Assembly (NCBI RefSeq): GCF_001983175.1
Contig: NZ_MNPW01000005.1
Location: 434,001-498,000, forward strand
Source of the DNA: Pseudomonas cedrina subsp. cedrina
GTDB lineage: Bacteria; Pseudomonadota; Gammaproteobacteria; Pseudomonadales; Pseudomonadaceae
Length of the DNA: 64,000 bases
Reading direction: 5' to 3'
In this document: piece by piece, positions 49,908-58,510 of the stretch
How positions within the stretch are numbered: the stretch's first letter is position 1
Layout: the number at the start of each line of letters is the position of its first letter
The notes under the pieces: generated by a model
Seen by the model: the letters and a program-made list of their open reading frames with translations, nothing else
Database searches by the model: none
What the model was told of the DNA's origin: nothing
Made by a program: the position numbers and the translations under genes

Positions 49908-51461
49908 TCAGCGGCTCAGATACATCCGAGTCGTCAGCAAATAAACCGGCAGCCCCGACACCAGAATCAACAGCGCCGCATAAGGCGCCGCTGCCGCAAA
50001 CTCCACATTCGAGGTATGCGCCCACACCGCTGTCGCCAAGGTATTAAGCCCGGTCGGACTGAGCAGCAACGTCGCCGTCAATTCCTTCATCGCATCCAGA
50101 AACACCAGCGCAAACGCCGCGCCCAGCGCCGGGAAGATAATCGGCAAGGTCACCCGGCAAAACGCACTGAACGATGACGCTCCCAGTGTCCGCGCAGCCT
50201 CTTCCAACTGCGGTGCGGCCTTGTTCAGTGCCGTGCGAATCGGCGCCTGGGCCAGCGGCAAAAACAGCAGTGCATACGCAATCAACAGTAACGCCGATGT
50301 CTGGTACAGCGCCGGCACGTAATGCAGGGCGAAATACACCAGGGTCAGTGCGATCACCAGGCCAGGCAGGGCGTGGAGCAGGTACGGCAGGCGCTCGGCC
50401 CAGATCGCCAGTTGGCCTTTATAGCGCACCACCAGCAATCCCACCGGCACCGCCAGCACCAGGCACAGCGCTGCGCCGCCCAGAGACAGTGCCAATGAAG
50501 ACAGCAGCGCCTCACTGATCTGCGCCACCGGGAATGCGGCGGAGGAACCCACCGCCAGCCAATAGCCGAGCATCCCCAGCGGAATGCCGCTGCCGATGAT
50601 CGCCAGCGCCAGGCAGTACACCTGGCCCAGCGCTGCCCACTTGCCCAGCCGGACCTGCTCGGCATGCCGCGCCGCGCCCTGGCCGATACGCACGTGTCGG
50701 CCCTTGCCGCGCACGCGCAGCTCCAGCCACAGCAGCGTCAGGCACATCACCAGCAGCACCGCCGAAAGCATCGCGGCATTCGCGTTGCTGAATTCCAGTT
50801 CGAACTGTTGGTAGATTGCCGTGGTGAACGTCTGCAACCCGATGATCGACAGCGCGCCGAATTCCACCAGCATATGCAGCGCAATCAACAGCGCCCCAGC
50901 CAGCAGCGATGGCCACAACAACGGCAAAGTGATGTGAAAGAATACGCCCCAGCGATTCAACCCCAGGGTGCGGGCTGACTCTTCCAGCGCGGGATCAAGA
51001 TTGCGCAGCGTCGCCGCCACCGGCAGGAACACCAGCGGGTACTTCGACAGGCTCATCACCAGGATGGCGCCGGCCAGCCCTTCGAAATTGGCGCTCAGCG
51101 ACACCCAGGTAAAACTGCTGACAAACGCCGGCACCGCAAACGGCAGGCACAGGACCACGCCCCAGATGCGCCGCCCCGGCAGATTGCTGCGCTCCAGCAG
51201 CCAGGCCAGGGAAAGCCCGACAACGGCGCAGGCCAAGGTCACTCCAATCATCAGCGCCAGGGTATTGCGCAGCAGTCCGAAGACATACGGACGCCACAGC
51301 AGATGTACCGCCTGCGCCCAGCCGGCCTGCCAGGCCTTGAGCCCGACATACGCCAGTGGCAGCAGGCTCAAGCCAACCAGAAGCAGCACGGGCAGCAGCA
51401 GCCAGATCGAAGGGCGTTTGCGCCGAGGGCTGAACCCCGCAGCGCTTAGCGATGGGTTCAT
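49908..51461 (-). CDS. Iron(III)-type ABC transporter permease, fused double-domain
   Basis: A 517-residue inner membrane protein with about 12 helices that arose by internal duplication. Each half carries an EAA coupling motif: LEESARTLGLNRWGVFFHI near 160-180 and LEEAARTLGASSFSAFCRV in the second half. This is the FbpB/SfuB/HitB pattern for ferric iron uptake. It starts inside the stop of the binding-protein gene (TGATG). The operon ends here: no ATPase gene is adjacent, so the pair must use an ATP-binding subunit made elsewhere. Confidence 0.92.
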   Translation of the reverse strand: MNPSLSAAGFSPRRKRPSIWLLLPVLLLVGLSLLPLAYVGLKAWQAGWAQAVHLLWRPYVFGLLRNTLALMIGVTLACAVVGLSLAWLLERSNLPGRRIWGVVLCLPFAVPAFVSSFTWVSLSANFEGLAGAILVMSLSKYPLVFLPVAATLRNLDPALEESARTLGLNRWGVFFHITLPLLWPSLLAGALLIALHMLVEFGALSIIGLQTFTTAIYQQFELEFSNANAAMLSAVLLVMCLTLLWLELRVRGKGRHVRIGQGAARHAEQVRLGKWAALGQVYCLALAIIGSGIPLGMLGYWLAVGSSAAFPVAQISEALLSSLALSLGGAALCLVLAVPVGLLVVRYKGQLAIWAERLPYLLHALPGLVIALTLVYFALHYVPALYQTSALLLIAYALLFLPLAQAPIRTALNKAAPQLEEAARTLGASSFSAFCRVTLPIIFPALGAAFALVFLDAMKELTATLLLSPTGLNTLATAVWAHTSNVEFAAAAPYAALLILVSGLPVYLLTTRMYLSR

Positions 51462-52486
51462 CAGTTCAAGCCAACGTCGCGTTCCAGGTCCAGGGCTTCT
51501 TCGGCGTTGCCCAGGTCGGCGGGGGTGACTTTCGGCGGTTGCAGCTCGCTGAAAGGCTTGAGCCCGCGATTGGACTCCATGCCTTTGCGCAGTGGGTACT
51601 CGGCTGAGGTATTGGTGATGACGCGCTGGCCTTCTTCACTGGCCATGAACGCCAGCAGTTGCTGGGCTTCCTTGGGGTGCTTGCTGGATTTGAGTGCCGC
51701 GGCCGAAGACACGGTGATCAGCCCGCCAGCGTCGCCGTTGGTGAAGTAGTGCAGTTGCGAATCCAGGTTGGTTTTTTCTTTCTTCAGGGCAAACCAGTAG
51801 TAGTTGTTCACCAGGACGGTGGCCACTTCGCCGTTTTCCACTGCTTTAAGGGCGACCATATTATTGCTGTACACCTTGCCGAAGGCGCGCAGGCCGGTCA
51901 GCCATTCTTCGGCGGCTTCGCGACCGTGCAGCTTGATGATCGCCACGGCCTGTTCCTGGAACGCGCCGCTGGTGGGCACGAAACCGACTTTGCCTTGCCA
52001 CTCGGGGCCGGCGAAATCCAATACCGATTCCGGCAGGTCTTTTTCAGCGATCAATTTGGGGTTGAAGGCCACGACGCGCGTGCGTGCGGTGACGCCCATC
52101 CAGTCGCCGTTGGTGCCGACGTAATCCTTGGGCAGCACGTCGAGGGTGCTGGCGTCGATCTTGGTCAGCAGGCCTTGCTCGCCGAGTTTGTTCAGCGGCG
52201 GAGACTCTTCGGTGTAGATCACGTCGGCAGGCGAGCGGTCGCCTTCTTCCACGACTTGGCTGGCCAGCTGGTTGCTGCTGCCTTTGCGCACGTTGACGTG
52301 AATGCCGGTCTTGGCCTCGAAGGCCTTGGCGAGCTCATCGCCGACTTCTTTGTGCTGGCCGTTGTAGAGGGTCAGGGAAATCTTGTCGGCGCAATAGGCG
52401 GTGGGCGAGAGCAGGGTCAGGCCGAGCAGGGTGAGGGTCAGGCCACGCAGAAGGGATGTTGTGAGTCGGTTATCGCGGATCATCAT
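51461..52486 (-). CDS. Iron(III)-type ABC transporter substrate-binding protein
   Basis: A 341-residue periplasmic protein of the FbpA/FutA/HitA class. A Sec signal peptide (about 1-33, ending SPTAYCAD) precedes the mature protein that starts ISLTLYNGQHKE. Ferric ligands typical of the family are the tyrosine pair in LVNNYYWFALKK near residue 230, with DVIYTEESPPLNKL upstream. The first of two adjacent ATGs (52486) is used because GAGG lies ten bases before it. A possible Fur-like site lies upstream. It is coupled to the permease gene. Confidence 0.92.
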   Translation of the reverse strand: MMIRDNRLTTSLLRGLTLTLLGLTLLSPTAYCADKISLTLYNGQHKEVGDELAKAFEAKTGIHVNVRKGSSNQLASQVVEEGDRSPADVIYTEESPPLNKLGEQGLLTKIDASTLDVLPKDYVGTNGDWMGVTARTRVVAFNPKLIAEKDLPESVLDFAGPEWQGKVGFVPTSGAFQEQAVAIIKLHGREAAEEWLTGLRAFGKVYSNNMVALKAVENGEVATVLVNNYYWFALKKEKTNLDSQLHYFTNGDAGGLITVSSAAALKSSKHPKEAQQLLAFMASEEGQRVITNTSAEYPLRKGMESNRGLKPFSELQPPKVTPADLGNAEEALDLERDVGLN

Positions 52487-52523
52487 CCGAAGTGTTCCTC
52501 GCTTATATGCAACAAATCATTGC

Positions 52524-52542
52524 AAGGATAAACGATAAAACT
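52524..52542 (-). promoter_or_regulatory. Possible Fur site upstream of the iron transporter genes
   Basis: Two GATAAA hexamers lie in direct repeat, seven bases apart (GATAAACGATAAA at 52527-52539), within 60 bases of the binding-protein start. They resemble hexamers of the Fur box, but the match is partial and there is no clear inverted third unit. Weak support. Confidence 0.3.
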
Positions 52543-52596
52543 TCTCAAGTGCGGCGCAGGGAGGTATCGGGGGTGGAGTTTTTTAGCCCCCGGAAA

Positions 52597-52621
52597 CGAA
52601 AAAACCCGCTTTCGCGGGTTT
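52597..52621 (-). terminator. Terminator of the downstream tRNA-Leu
   Basis: On the minus strand AACCCGC-GAAA-GCGGGTT is followed by TTTTCG. It lies just after the tRNA 3' end at 52632 and is an exact repeat of the hairpin at 52838-52862. Confidence 0.9.
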
Positions 52622-52631
52622 GATCTGAATT

Positions 52632-52718
52632 TGGTGCCCAGGAGAAGACTCGAACTTCCACGACCTTGCGATCACCAGCACCTGAAGCTGGCGTGTCTAC
52701 CAATTTCACCACCTGGGC
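52632..52718 (-). tRNA. tRNA-Leu (anticodon CAG), second copy
   Basis: An 87-nt cloverleaf with CCA encoded. The acceptor stem is GCCCAGG/CCTGGGC. The D-arm has TGGTAGACAC, the anticodon stem CCAGC/GCTGG encloses TTCAGGT (anticodon CAG), the long variable arm typical of Leu follows, and the T-arm is GTTCGAGTC. It is identical to the copy at 52873-52959. Confidence 0.97.
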
Positions 52719-52753
52719 ATTTATCAGCAGCGCTTGCGCCGTTGATGGGACGA

Positions 52754-52782
52754 ACTATACGGAGGGCTTTTTGATCTGTAAA
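52754..52782 (-). promoter_or_regulatory. Sigma-70 promoter of the second tRNA-Leu
   Basis: On the minus strand TTTACA (52777-52782) and TATAGT (52754-52759) are separated by exactly 17 bases, preceded by GGGG. The tRNA 5' end is about 35 bases downstream. The twin at 52994-53022 has the same hexamers and spacing. Confidence 0.8.
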
Positions 52783-52837
52783 CCCCTGATTCGAAAATAT
52801 AAATCAAGTTTTTCCGTTGAAAATCAAAGGCCTGAAA

Positions 52838-52862
52838 CGAAAAAACCCGCTTTCGCGGGTTT
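52838..52862 (-). terminator. Terminator of the upstream tRNA-Leu
   Basis: Same hairpin as at 52597-52621 (AACCCGC-GAAA-GCGGGTT then T-run on the minus strand), just after the tRNA at 52873-52959, so each tRNA appears to be a separate transcription unit. Confidence 0.9.
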
Positions 52863-52872
52863 GATCTGAATT

Positions 52873-52959
52873 TGGTGCCCAGGAGAAGACTCGAACTTCC
52901 ACGACCTTGCGATCACCAGCACCTGAAGCTGGCGTGTCTACCAATTTCACCACCTGGGC
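52873..52959 (-). tRNA. tRNA-Leu (anticodon CAG), first copy
   Basis: Identical 87-nt sequence to the copy at 52632-52718, offset by 241 bases. It reads CUG codons, the commonest leucine codon in this genome to judge by these genes. P. aeruginosa also has tRNA-Leu next to rnr (recalled). Confidence 0.97.
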
Positions 52960-52993
52960 AGCATCAACAACGTTGCCGTCGTCGATGGCGCGC

Positions 52994-53022
52994 ACTATAC
53001 GCAGCGTACTTTTGGCTGTAAA
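52994..53022 (-). promoter_or_regulatory. Sigma-70 promoter of the first tRNA-Leu
   Basis: TTTACA (53017-53022) and TATAGT (52994-52999) on the minus strand, spacing 17, preceded by GGGG. The spacer sequence differs from the twin promoter while both hexamers are kept. Confidence 0.8.
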
Positions 53023-53183
53023 CCCCTGCCATGAAAAAAGCCTGGAAAATTTCGCCAATGGTCGTGCAAGGTGCTTCCCAGGGGCTGCAAAGGGCTTTAA
53101 AAGGCTTGATGACGTCTGAAATTTCCCGTTTCAATACGCGTATGCCAAACTAACCCGCATATAGACAAGGTGAAAACTCTCTA

Positions 53184-55823
53184 ATGGCCGATTGGCAGTC
53201 CCTCGATCCCGAGGCCGCTCGTGAAGCGGAAAAATATGAAAACCCTATTCCTAGCCGCGAACTGATCCTGGCGCACCTCGCCGATCGAGGTTCGCCTGCT
53301 AGCCGCGAGCAGTTGGTTGAAGAATTCGGTCTGACCACCGAAGACCAGCTCGAAGCCCTGCGCCGCCGTTTGCGTGCCATGGAGCGCGACGCCCAACTGA
53401 TCTACACCCGCCGTGGTACTTACGCGCCGGTGGATAAGCTCGACCTGATCCTGGGCCGCATCGCCGGCCATCGTGATGGTTTCGGCTTCCTGATCCCGGA
53501 CGACGGCAGCGATGACCTGTTCATGAGCCCGGCGCAAATGCGCCTGGTGTTCGATGGCGACCGTGCCCTGGCGCGCGTTTCCGGCCTGGACCGTCGCGGT
53601 CGCCGTGAAGGTGTGATCGTGGAAGTGGTGTCCCGTGCCCATGAGTCCATTGTCGGCCGTTACTTCGAAGAAGGCGGTATCGGCTTTGTGGTGCCGGATA
53701 ACCCGAAGGTCCAGCAGGAAGTGCTGATCACCCCAGGTCGCAATGGCGCCGCCAAGGTCGGCCAGTTCGTCGAGGTGAAGATCACCCACTGGCCAACCGC
53801 GCGCTTCCAGCCGCAGGGCGATATCGTTGAAGTGGTCGGCAACTACATGGCGCCGGGCATGGAAATCGACGTTGCGTTGCGCACCTACGATATTCCTCAC
53901 GTCTGGCCTGAGGCTGTGCTCAAAGAAGCCGCCAAGCTCAAGCCTGAAGTCGAAGACAAAGACAAAGAAAAACGCATCGACCTGCGTCATCTGCCGTTCG
54001 TCACCATTGACGGCGAAGATGCCCGCGACTTCGATGATGCGGTCTACTGCGAGGCCAAGCCGGGCAAGCTGCGCCTGTTCTCCGGCGGCTGGAAGCTGTT
54101 TGTCGCGATTGCCGACGTGTCCAGCTACGTGAAGATCGGTTCGGCACTGGACAACGAAGCCCAGGTGCGCGGCAACTCCGTGTACTTCCCTGAGCGCGTG
54201 ATCCCCATGCTGCCCGAGCAGCTGTCCAACGGCCTGTGCTCGCTGAACCCGAAAGTCGACCGCTTGGCCATGGTGTGCGAGATGACCATCTCGAAAACCG
54301 GCGAAATGACCGACTACCAGTTCTATGAGGCGGTGATTCACTCCCAGGCGCGCCTGACCTACAACAAGGTCAGCACCATCCTGGAAACGCCGAAGACCAG
54401 CGAAGCCAAGGCCCTGCGCAGCGAATATGCCGATGTGGTCCCGCACCTCAAGCAGCTTTACTCGCTGTACAAAGTGCTGCTGGGCGCCCGTCACACCCGT
54501 GGCGCGATCGATTTTGAAACCCAGGAAACCCGGATTGTCTTCGGTTCCGAGCGCAAAATCGCCGCGATCACCCCGACGACGCGTAACGATGCTCACAAGC
54601 TGATTGAAGAATGCATGCTGGCGGCCAACGTGGCCACTGCAGAGTTCCTCAAGAAACACGAGATCCCTGCCCTGTACCGGGTGCACGACGGCCCGCCGCC
54701 GGAGCGTCTGGAAAAACTGCGCGCCTTCCTCGGTGAGCTCGGTCTGTCCCTGCACAAAGGCAAGGATGGCCCGACGCCGAAGGACTACCAGGCATTGCTC
54801 GCGAGCATCAAGGACCGTCCGGATTACCACGTGATCCAGACCGTCATGCTGCGCTCCTTGAGCCAGGCGGTGTACAGCGCGGATAACCAGGGCCACTTCG
54901 GCCTGAATTACGAGGCGTATACCCACTTCACCTCGCCGATTCGTCGTTACCCGGACCTGCTCACGCACCGCGCGATCCGCAGCGTGATCCACTCCAAGCA
55001 GAACACCCCGCACGTCAAGCGCGCCGGTGCCATGACCATTCCGAAAGCGCGGATCTATCCGTACGACGAAGCGGCCTTGGAGCAGTTGGGCGAACAGTGC
55101 TCCATGAGCGAGCGCCGTGCCGACGAGGCCACGCGCGACGTGGTGAACTGGCTCAAGTGCGAGTTCATGAAGGACCGCGTGGGCGAGTCGTTCCCAGGCG
55201 TGATCACCGCCGTGACCGGCTTTGGTCTGTTTGTCGAGCTGACCGACATCTATGTCGAAGGCCTGGTGCACGTCACCGCCTTGCCGGGCGACTACTACCA
55301 CTTCGACCCTGTGCATCACCGCCTGGCGGGCGAGCGCACCGGTCGCAGCTTCCGCTTGGGCGACACCGTGGAAGTGCAAGTCATGCGCGTCGACCTCGAT
55401 GAGCGCAAGATCGACTTCGGCATGCCTGATAAGCCCGCGGAAGCGCCGGGCAGTCGTAAAAAACGTGGCAGCGAAGCGACTCCGGCCAGCAAAGGCAAGG
55501 GTGCTCCAGCGAAAGCTAAACCTGCGGCCACCGAGCCTGCGCCAGCCAAGCCCGGCCGTCGCTCGTCGACCAAGGAAAAGGCCCCTGAGGCCTATCGCCC
55601 AAGCGATGCGGCGGCGAAAAACGCCGAACTGCGCAAGAGCCGTGAGTTGAAGCAGCAGTTGCTCAGCGAAGCCAAAAGCGGTGGTAAAGCGGCGTCTGGG
55701 GGAAAGTCCCAAGGGGCGGAAAAACCGTCGAGCAAGCCGAGTAAACACCGTAAAGGCCCGCCCAAGGCGGGTTCGGCTCCCGCCAAGAGCGGCGGGTCGC
55801 GCAAACCTAAGGCCAAGCCATGA
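53184..55823 (+). CDS. rnr: Ribonuclease R
   Basis: An 879-residue 3'-5' exoribonuclease that degrades structured RNA. Order of domains: N-terminal HTH-like (about 20-75), two cold-shock domains, the RNB catalytic domain with metal ligands in DGEDARDFDDAV (about 275-286), an S1 domain (GVITAVTGFGLFVEL near 673) and a long basic tail from about 750 rich in Lys, Ala, Pro and Ser. The tail is typical of pseudomonad RNase R. The stop overlaps rlmB by 4 bases. It is divergent from the tRNA-Leu pair. Confidence 0.97.
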   Translation: MADWQSLDPEAAREAEKYENPIPSRELILAHLADRGSPASREQLVEEFGLTTEDQLEALRRRLRAMERDAQLIYTRRGTYAPVDKLDLILGRIAGHRDGFGFLIPDDGSDDLFMSPAQMRLVFDGDRALARVSGLDRRGRREGVIVEVVSRAHESIVGRYFEEGGIGFVVPDNPKVQQEVLITPGRNGAAKVGQFVEVKITHWPTARFQPQGDIVEVVGNYMAPGMEIDVALRTYDIPHVWPEAVLKEAAKLKPEVEDKDKEKRIDLRHLPFVTIDGEDARDFDDAVYCEAKPGKLRLFSGGWKLFVAIADVSSYVKIGSALDNEAQVRGNSVYFPERVIPMLPEQLSNGLCSLNPKVDRLAMVCEMTISKTGEMTDYQFYEAVIHSQARLTYNKVSTILETPKTSEAKALRSEYADVVPHLKQLYSLYKVLLGARHTRGAIDFETQETRIVFGSERKIAAITPTTRNDAHKLIEECMLAANVATAEFLKKHEIPALYRVHDGPPPERLEKLRAFLGELGLSLHKGKDGPTPKDYQALLASIKDRPDYHVIQTVMLRSLSQAVYSADNQGHFGLNYEAYTHFTSPIRRYPDLLTHRAIRSVIHSKQNTPHVKRAGAMTIPKARIYPYDEAALEQLGEQCSMSERRADEATRDVVNWLKCEFMKDRVGESFPGVITAVTGFGLFVELTDIYVEGLVHVTALPGDYYHFDPVHHRLAGERTGRSFRLGDTVEVQVMRVDLDERKIDFGMPDKPAEAPGSRKKRGSEATPASKGKGAPAKAKPAATEPAPAKPGRRSSTKEKAPEAYRPSDAAAKNAELRKSRELKQQLLSEAKSGGKAASGGKSQGAEKPSSKPSKHRKGPPKAGSAPAKSGGSRKPKAKP

Positions 55824-56575
55824 GTCTGGAAAAAATCTACGGCGTCCACGCCGTAGAAGCACTGCTGCGTCACCACCCTAAACGCGTCAAGCAAGTGTGG
55901 TTGGCAGAGGGCCGCAGCGAGCCGCGCGTACAAGCGCTGGTCGAGTTGGCCACGCAAAACAAGGTTGCCATCGGCCAGGCCGAGCGTCGTGAAATGGACG
56001 TGTGGGTGGAAGGTGTGCACCAGGGCGTGGTTGCGGACGTCAGTCCGAGCCAGGTCTGGGGTGAAGCCATGCTCGACGAGCTGCTGGACCGTACCGAAGG
56101 CGCGCCGCTGCTGCTGGTACTGGACGGCGTGACCGACCCGCACAACCTCGGTGCCTGCCTGCGTTCGGCGGATGCAGCCGGCGCGCTGGCGGTGATCGTG
56201 CCCAAGGACAAGTCGGCCACCCTCACGCCGGTCGTGCGTAAAGTGGCCTGTGGCGCGGCGGAAGTCATTCCGCTGGTGGCCGTGACCAACCTGGCGCGCA
56301 CCCTGGAAAAACTCCAGCAGCGCGGCCTGTGGATCGTGGGCACGGCAGGCGAGGCCGAGGTCAGTATTTATGACCAGGACCTCACCGGCCCGACCATCCT
56401 CATCATGGGCGCCGAAGGCAAGGGCATGCGTCGCCTGACCCGCGAGCATTGCGATTACCTGGTGCACTTGCCGATGGCCGGCAGCGTCAGCAGCCTGAAC
56501 GTGTCGGTTGCGACGGGTGTGTGCTTGTTCGAGGCTCGGCGTCAGCGTGGCGCAAAGGCTAAAGCCAAGAAGTAA
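55820..56575 (+). CDS. rlmB: 23S rRNA (guanosine-2'-O-)-methyltransferase RlmB
   Basis: A 251-residue SPOUT methyltransferase that modifies G2251 in the P-loop of 23S rRNA. The N-terminal L30e-like part starts at MSLEKIYGVHAVEALLRHHP. The knot region has the three signature motifs LDGVTDPHNLGACLRSA, ILIMGAEGKGMRRL and SVSSLNVSVATGVCLFEA. The C-terminus is basic (RQRGAKAKAKK). It overlaps rnr. Confidence 0.96.
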   Translation: MSLEKIYGVHAVEALLRHHPKRVKQVWLAEGRSEPRVQALVELATQNKVAIGQAERREMDVWVEGVHQGVVADVSPSQVWGEAMLDELLDRTEGAPLLLVLDGVTDPHNLGACLRSADAAGALAVIVPKDKSATLTPVVRKVACGAAEVIPLVAVTNLARTLEKLQQRGLWIVGTAGEAEVSIYDQDLTGPTILIMGAEGKGMRRLTREHCDYLVHLPMAGSVSSLNVSVATGVCLFEARRQRGAKAKAKK

Positions 56576-56597
56576 TCTCATTGCATGCGCCGGCTTC

Positions 56598-56685
56598 TGT
56601 GGGAGCTGGCTTGCCTGCGATGGCATCACTTCGGTTTAACTGAAAGACCGAGGTGCCTGCATCGCGGGCAAGCCCAGCTCCCACA
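56598..56685. repeat. REP doublet (REPIN), inward-facing, right arm with one extra base
   Basis: The left arm TGTGGGAGCTGGCTTGCC is the 1613 type. The right arm reads GCGGGCAAGCCCAGCTCCCA, which looks like a hybrid of the two main arm types or a one-base insertion. It lies between rlmB and rpsF, 22 bases after the rlmB stop. Confidence 0.88.
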
Positions 56686-56732
56686 GTTGTTTTGAGGTGT
56701 TTGGGAGATTGTTCAAATAATCACCAATTGCC

Positions 56733-56761
56733 TTGCGCGCTTTCTCCCCCTTCTCTACAAT
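56733..56761 (+). promoter_or_regulatory. Probable promoter of the rpsF operon
   Basis: TTGCGC and TACAAT are spaced 17 bases apart, about 120 bases before the rpsF ATG and directly upstream of a leader hairpin. Confidence 0.55.
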
Positions 56762-56775
56762 TGCGCCCCTTGCCT

Positions 56776-56811
56776 TCCTGGCAGGCACGCATGTGCCTCT
56801 CTGCGGCAGGA
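56776..56811 (+). promoter_or_regulatory. Leader hairpin upstream of rpsF, possible S6:S18 autoregulatory site
   Basis: The leader folds as TCCTG-GCAG-GCAC, loop GCAT, GTGC, bulge CTCT, CTGC, bulge GG, CAGGA: three stacked perfect stems with two one-sided bulges, closed by a 4-base loop. Leaders upstream of rpsF are known to bind the S6:S18 complex in many bacteria; identity with that family is inferred from position and shape only. Confidence 0.45.
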
Positions 56812-56880
56812 TCCATAAGTGTCATTCACTCCTTGTCTGACCGTTTTTGAGCGGCAGGCTACAACCCGTAAGGAGCATTC

Positions 56881-57303
56881 ATGCGTCATTACGAAATCAT
56901 CTTTTTGGTCCACCCGGATCAAAGCGAGCAAGTCGGCGGCATGGTTGAGCGTTACACCAAGCTGATCGAAGAAGACGGCGGCAAAATCCACCGTCTGGAA
57001 GATTGGGGCCGTCGTCAACTGGCCTACGCAATCAACAATGTTCACAAGGCTCACTACGTGATGCTGAACGTTGAGTGCACCGGCAAGGCCCTGGCCGAGC
57101 TGGAAGACAACTTCCGCTACAACGATGCAGTGATCCGTAACCTGGTCATCCGTCGCGAAGAAGCCGTTACCGGCCAATCCGAGATGCTCAAGGCTGAAGA
57201 AAACCGCAGTGAGCGCCGTGAGCGTCGCGACCGTCCTGAGCACGAAGGCGCTGATAGCGCTGATAGTGATGACAGCGACAACAGCGATAACGCTGACGAG
57301 TAA
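56881..57303 (+). CDS. rpsF: 30S ribosomal protein S6
   Basis: A 140-residue ribosomal protein of the platform that pairs with S18. The start [17 protein letters not shown] is standard. The core ends by about residue 95 and is followed by a charged tail rich in Glu, Arg, then Asp and Ser ([16 protein letters not shown]), the site that RimK extends with glutamates in relatives. AAGGAG precedes the ATG. First gene of the rpsF-rpsR-DUF2232-rplI operon. Confidence 0.98.
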   Translation: MRHYEIIFLVHPDQSEQVGGMVERYTKLIEEDGGKIHRLEDWGRRQLAYAINNVHKAHYVMLNVECTGKALAELEDNFRYNDAVIRNLVIRREEAVTGQSEMLKAEENRSERRERRDRPEHEGADSADSDDSDNSDNADE

Positions 57304-57331
57304 TCCACGGACCTTTTAAGGAGCCTATCAA

Positions 57332-57562
57332 ATGGCACGTTTCTTCCGTCGTCGTAAATTCTGCCGCTTCACCGCTGAAGACGTGAAGGAGATCGATTAC
57401 AAAGATCTCAACACTCTGAAAGCCTACGTATCCGAGACCGGCAAAATCGTTCCAAGCCGTATCACCGGTACCAAAGCACGTTATCAGCGTCAGCTGGCCA
57501 CCGCTATCAAGCGCGCCCGCTTCCTGGCCCTGCTGGCCTACACCGACAGCCACGGCCGCTGA
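57332..57562 (+). CDS. rpsR: 30S ribosomal protein S18
   Basis: A 76-residue basic ribosomal protein, [18 protein letters not shown] at the start and the conserved FKDL-like region ([21 protein letters not shown]). It lies 28 bases after rpsF with AAGGAG before its ATG. Binds with S6 in the 30S platform. Confidence 0.98.
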
Positions 57563-57598
57563 GACCGGGCAGTCGACAAGTAGTAAGGGATTGAATGC

Positions 57599-58492
57599 AT
57601 GCGCGCCTTAGCTGAGTTCATCATGCGCGGTCGTGTGCAGGCCACTCTGGTAGTGGCTGGATGCGCAGCATTGCCGTTGTTGTATTGGTTGGGTGCCGCC
57701 GCTGGATGCCTCGTGCTTCTGCGGCGCGGTTTGCAGGATGCCATTGGCGTCCTGGCCCTGGGAGTGTTGGCCGCCTTGATCTGGTGGCTGCAACTGGGCG
57801 AACCCAAGGTACTTCTGGTACTGCTGGGGTCGTCGAGCCTTGCGTTGGTTTTGCGCGCAAGTGAGTCCTGGGTCCGCACGCTGCTGGCCAGCGTGGCATT
57901 GGGGTTGGTGTTTTCGGTGTTGATTGACGCGGCTTTCCGCCCGCAAATCGAGGCGCTGGCGCAAGAGATCGTCAAGATCCTGCCGCTGGCCTTCGGGGAA
58001 CTCTACCAGCAGTTTTCGGTAGATGAGCGAGCGCGACTGGCAACACTGATTGCACCGGCCCTGATCGGCCTGATGGCGGTAATGATGCAGATCGTCAGCG
58101 TGCTGAGCCTGATGCTTGGGCGATATTGGCAGGCGTTGTTGTACAACCCGGGTGGTTTTGGTCGCGAGTTTCGCAGTATCAGAATCCCCGTGGGCCCGGC
58201 GATGTTGCTGCTGGCACTCATGGTCATCGGACCGAACCTCGGTTCACAGATGGCCCTGATGGTGCTGTTTTGCAGCGTACCGCTGGTGTTTTCCGGGCTG
58301 GCCCTGATTCATGGGCTGGTCGCGCGCAAGCGCCTGGCCAAGTTCTGGCTGGTGGGGATGTACGTGACAATGTTGTTGTTCATGCAGCTGATCTATCCGT
58401 TACTCGTGGTTTTGGCCATTGTCGACGGCCTGATTGATTTTCGCGGACGTCTGGCATCGAAAGATGTCGATAGCGCGAACGGTGAAGGTTAA
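57599..58492 (+). CDS. DUF2232-like inner membrane protein
   Basis: A 297-residue hydrophobic protein with about eight membrane helices (for example VQATLVVAGCAALPLLYW near the start and LVGMYVTMLLFMQLIYPLLVV near the end). The family is DUF2232-like, whose function is unknown. Its place between rpsR and rplI is conserved in pseudomonads (PA4933, recalled). No enzyme motif is visible. The ATG at 57599 is preceded by AAGGGA. The C-terminal tail is short and cytoplasmic in appearance. Confidence 0.85.
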   Translation: MRALAEFIMRGRVQATLVVAGCAALPLLYWLGAAAGCLVLLRRGLQDAIGVLALGVLAALIWWLQLGEPKVLLVLLGSSSLALVLRASESWVRTLLASVALGLVFSVLIDAAFRPQIEALAQEIVKILPLAFGELYQQFSVDERARLATLIAPALIGLMAVMMQIVSVLSLMLGRYWQALLYNPGGFGREFRSIRIPVGPAMLLLALMVIGPNLGSQMALMVLFCSVPLVFSGLALIHGLVARKRLAKFWLVGMYVTMLLFMQLIYPLLVVLAIVDGLIDFRGRLASKDVDSANGEG

Positions 58493-58510
58493 AAGTTAGA
58501 GGATTTTCAC

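Noticed and set aside
52632..52959. tRNA-Leu pair as an integration (attachment) site of an island
   Set aside because: The repeat is a full tandem tRNA unit with promoter and terminator. No integrase, no cargo and no direct repeat beyond the unit is seen.
53181..55862. 893-codon minus-strand open frame opposite rnr
   Set aside because: Antisense shadow of RNase R, Arg/Gly/Phe-rich translation, no domain.
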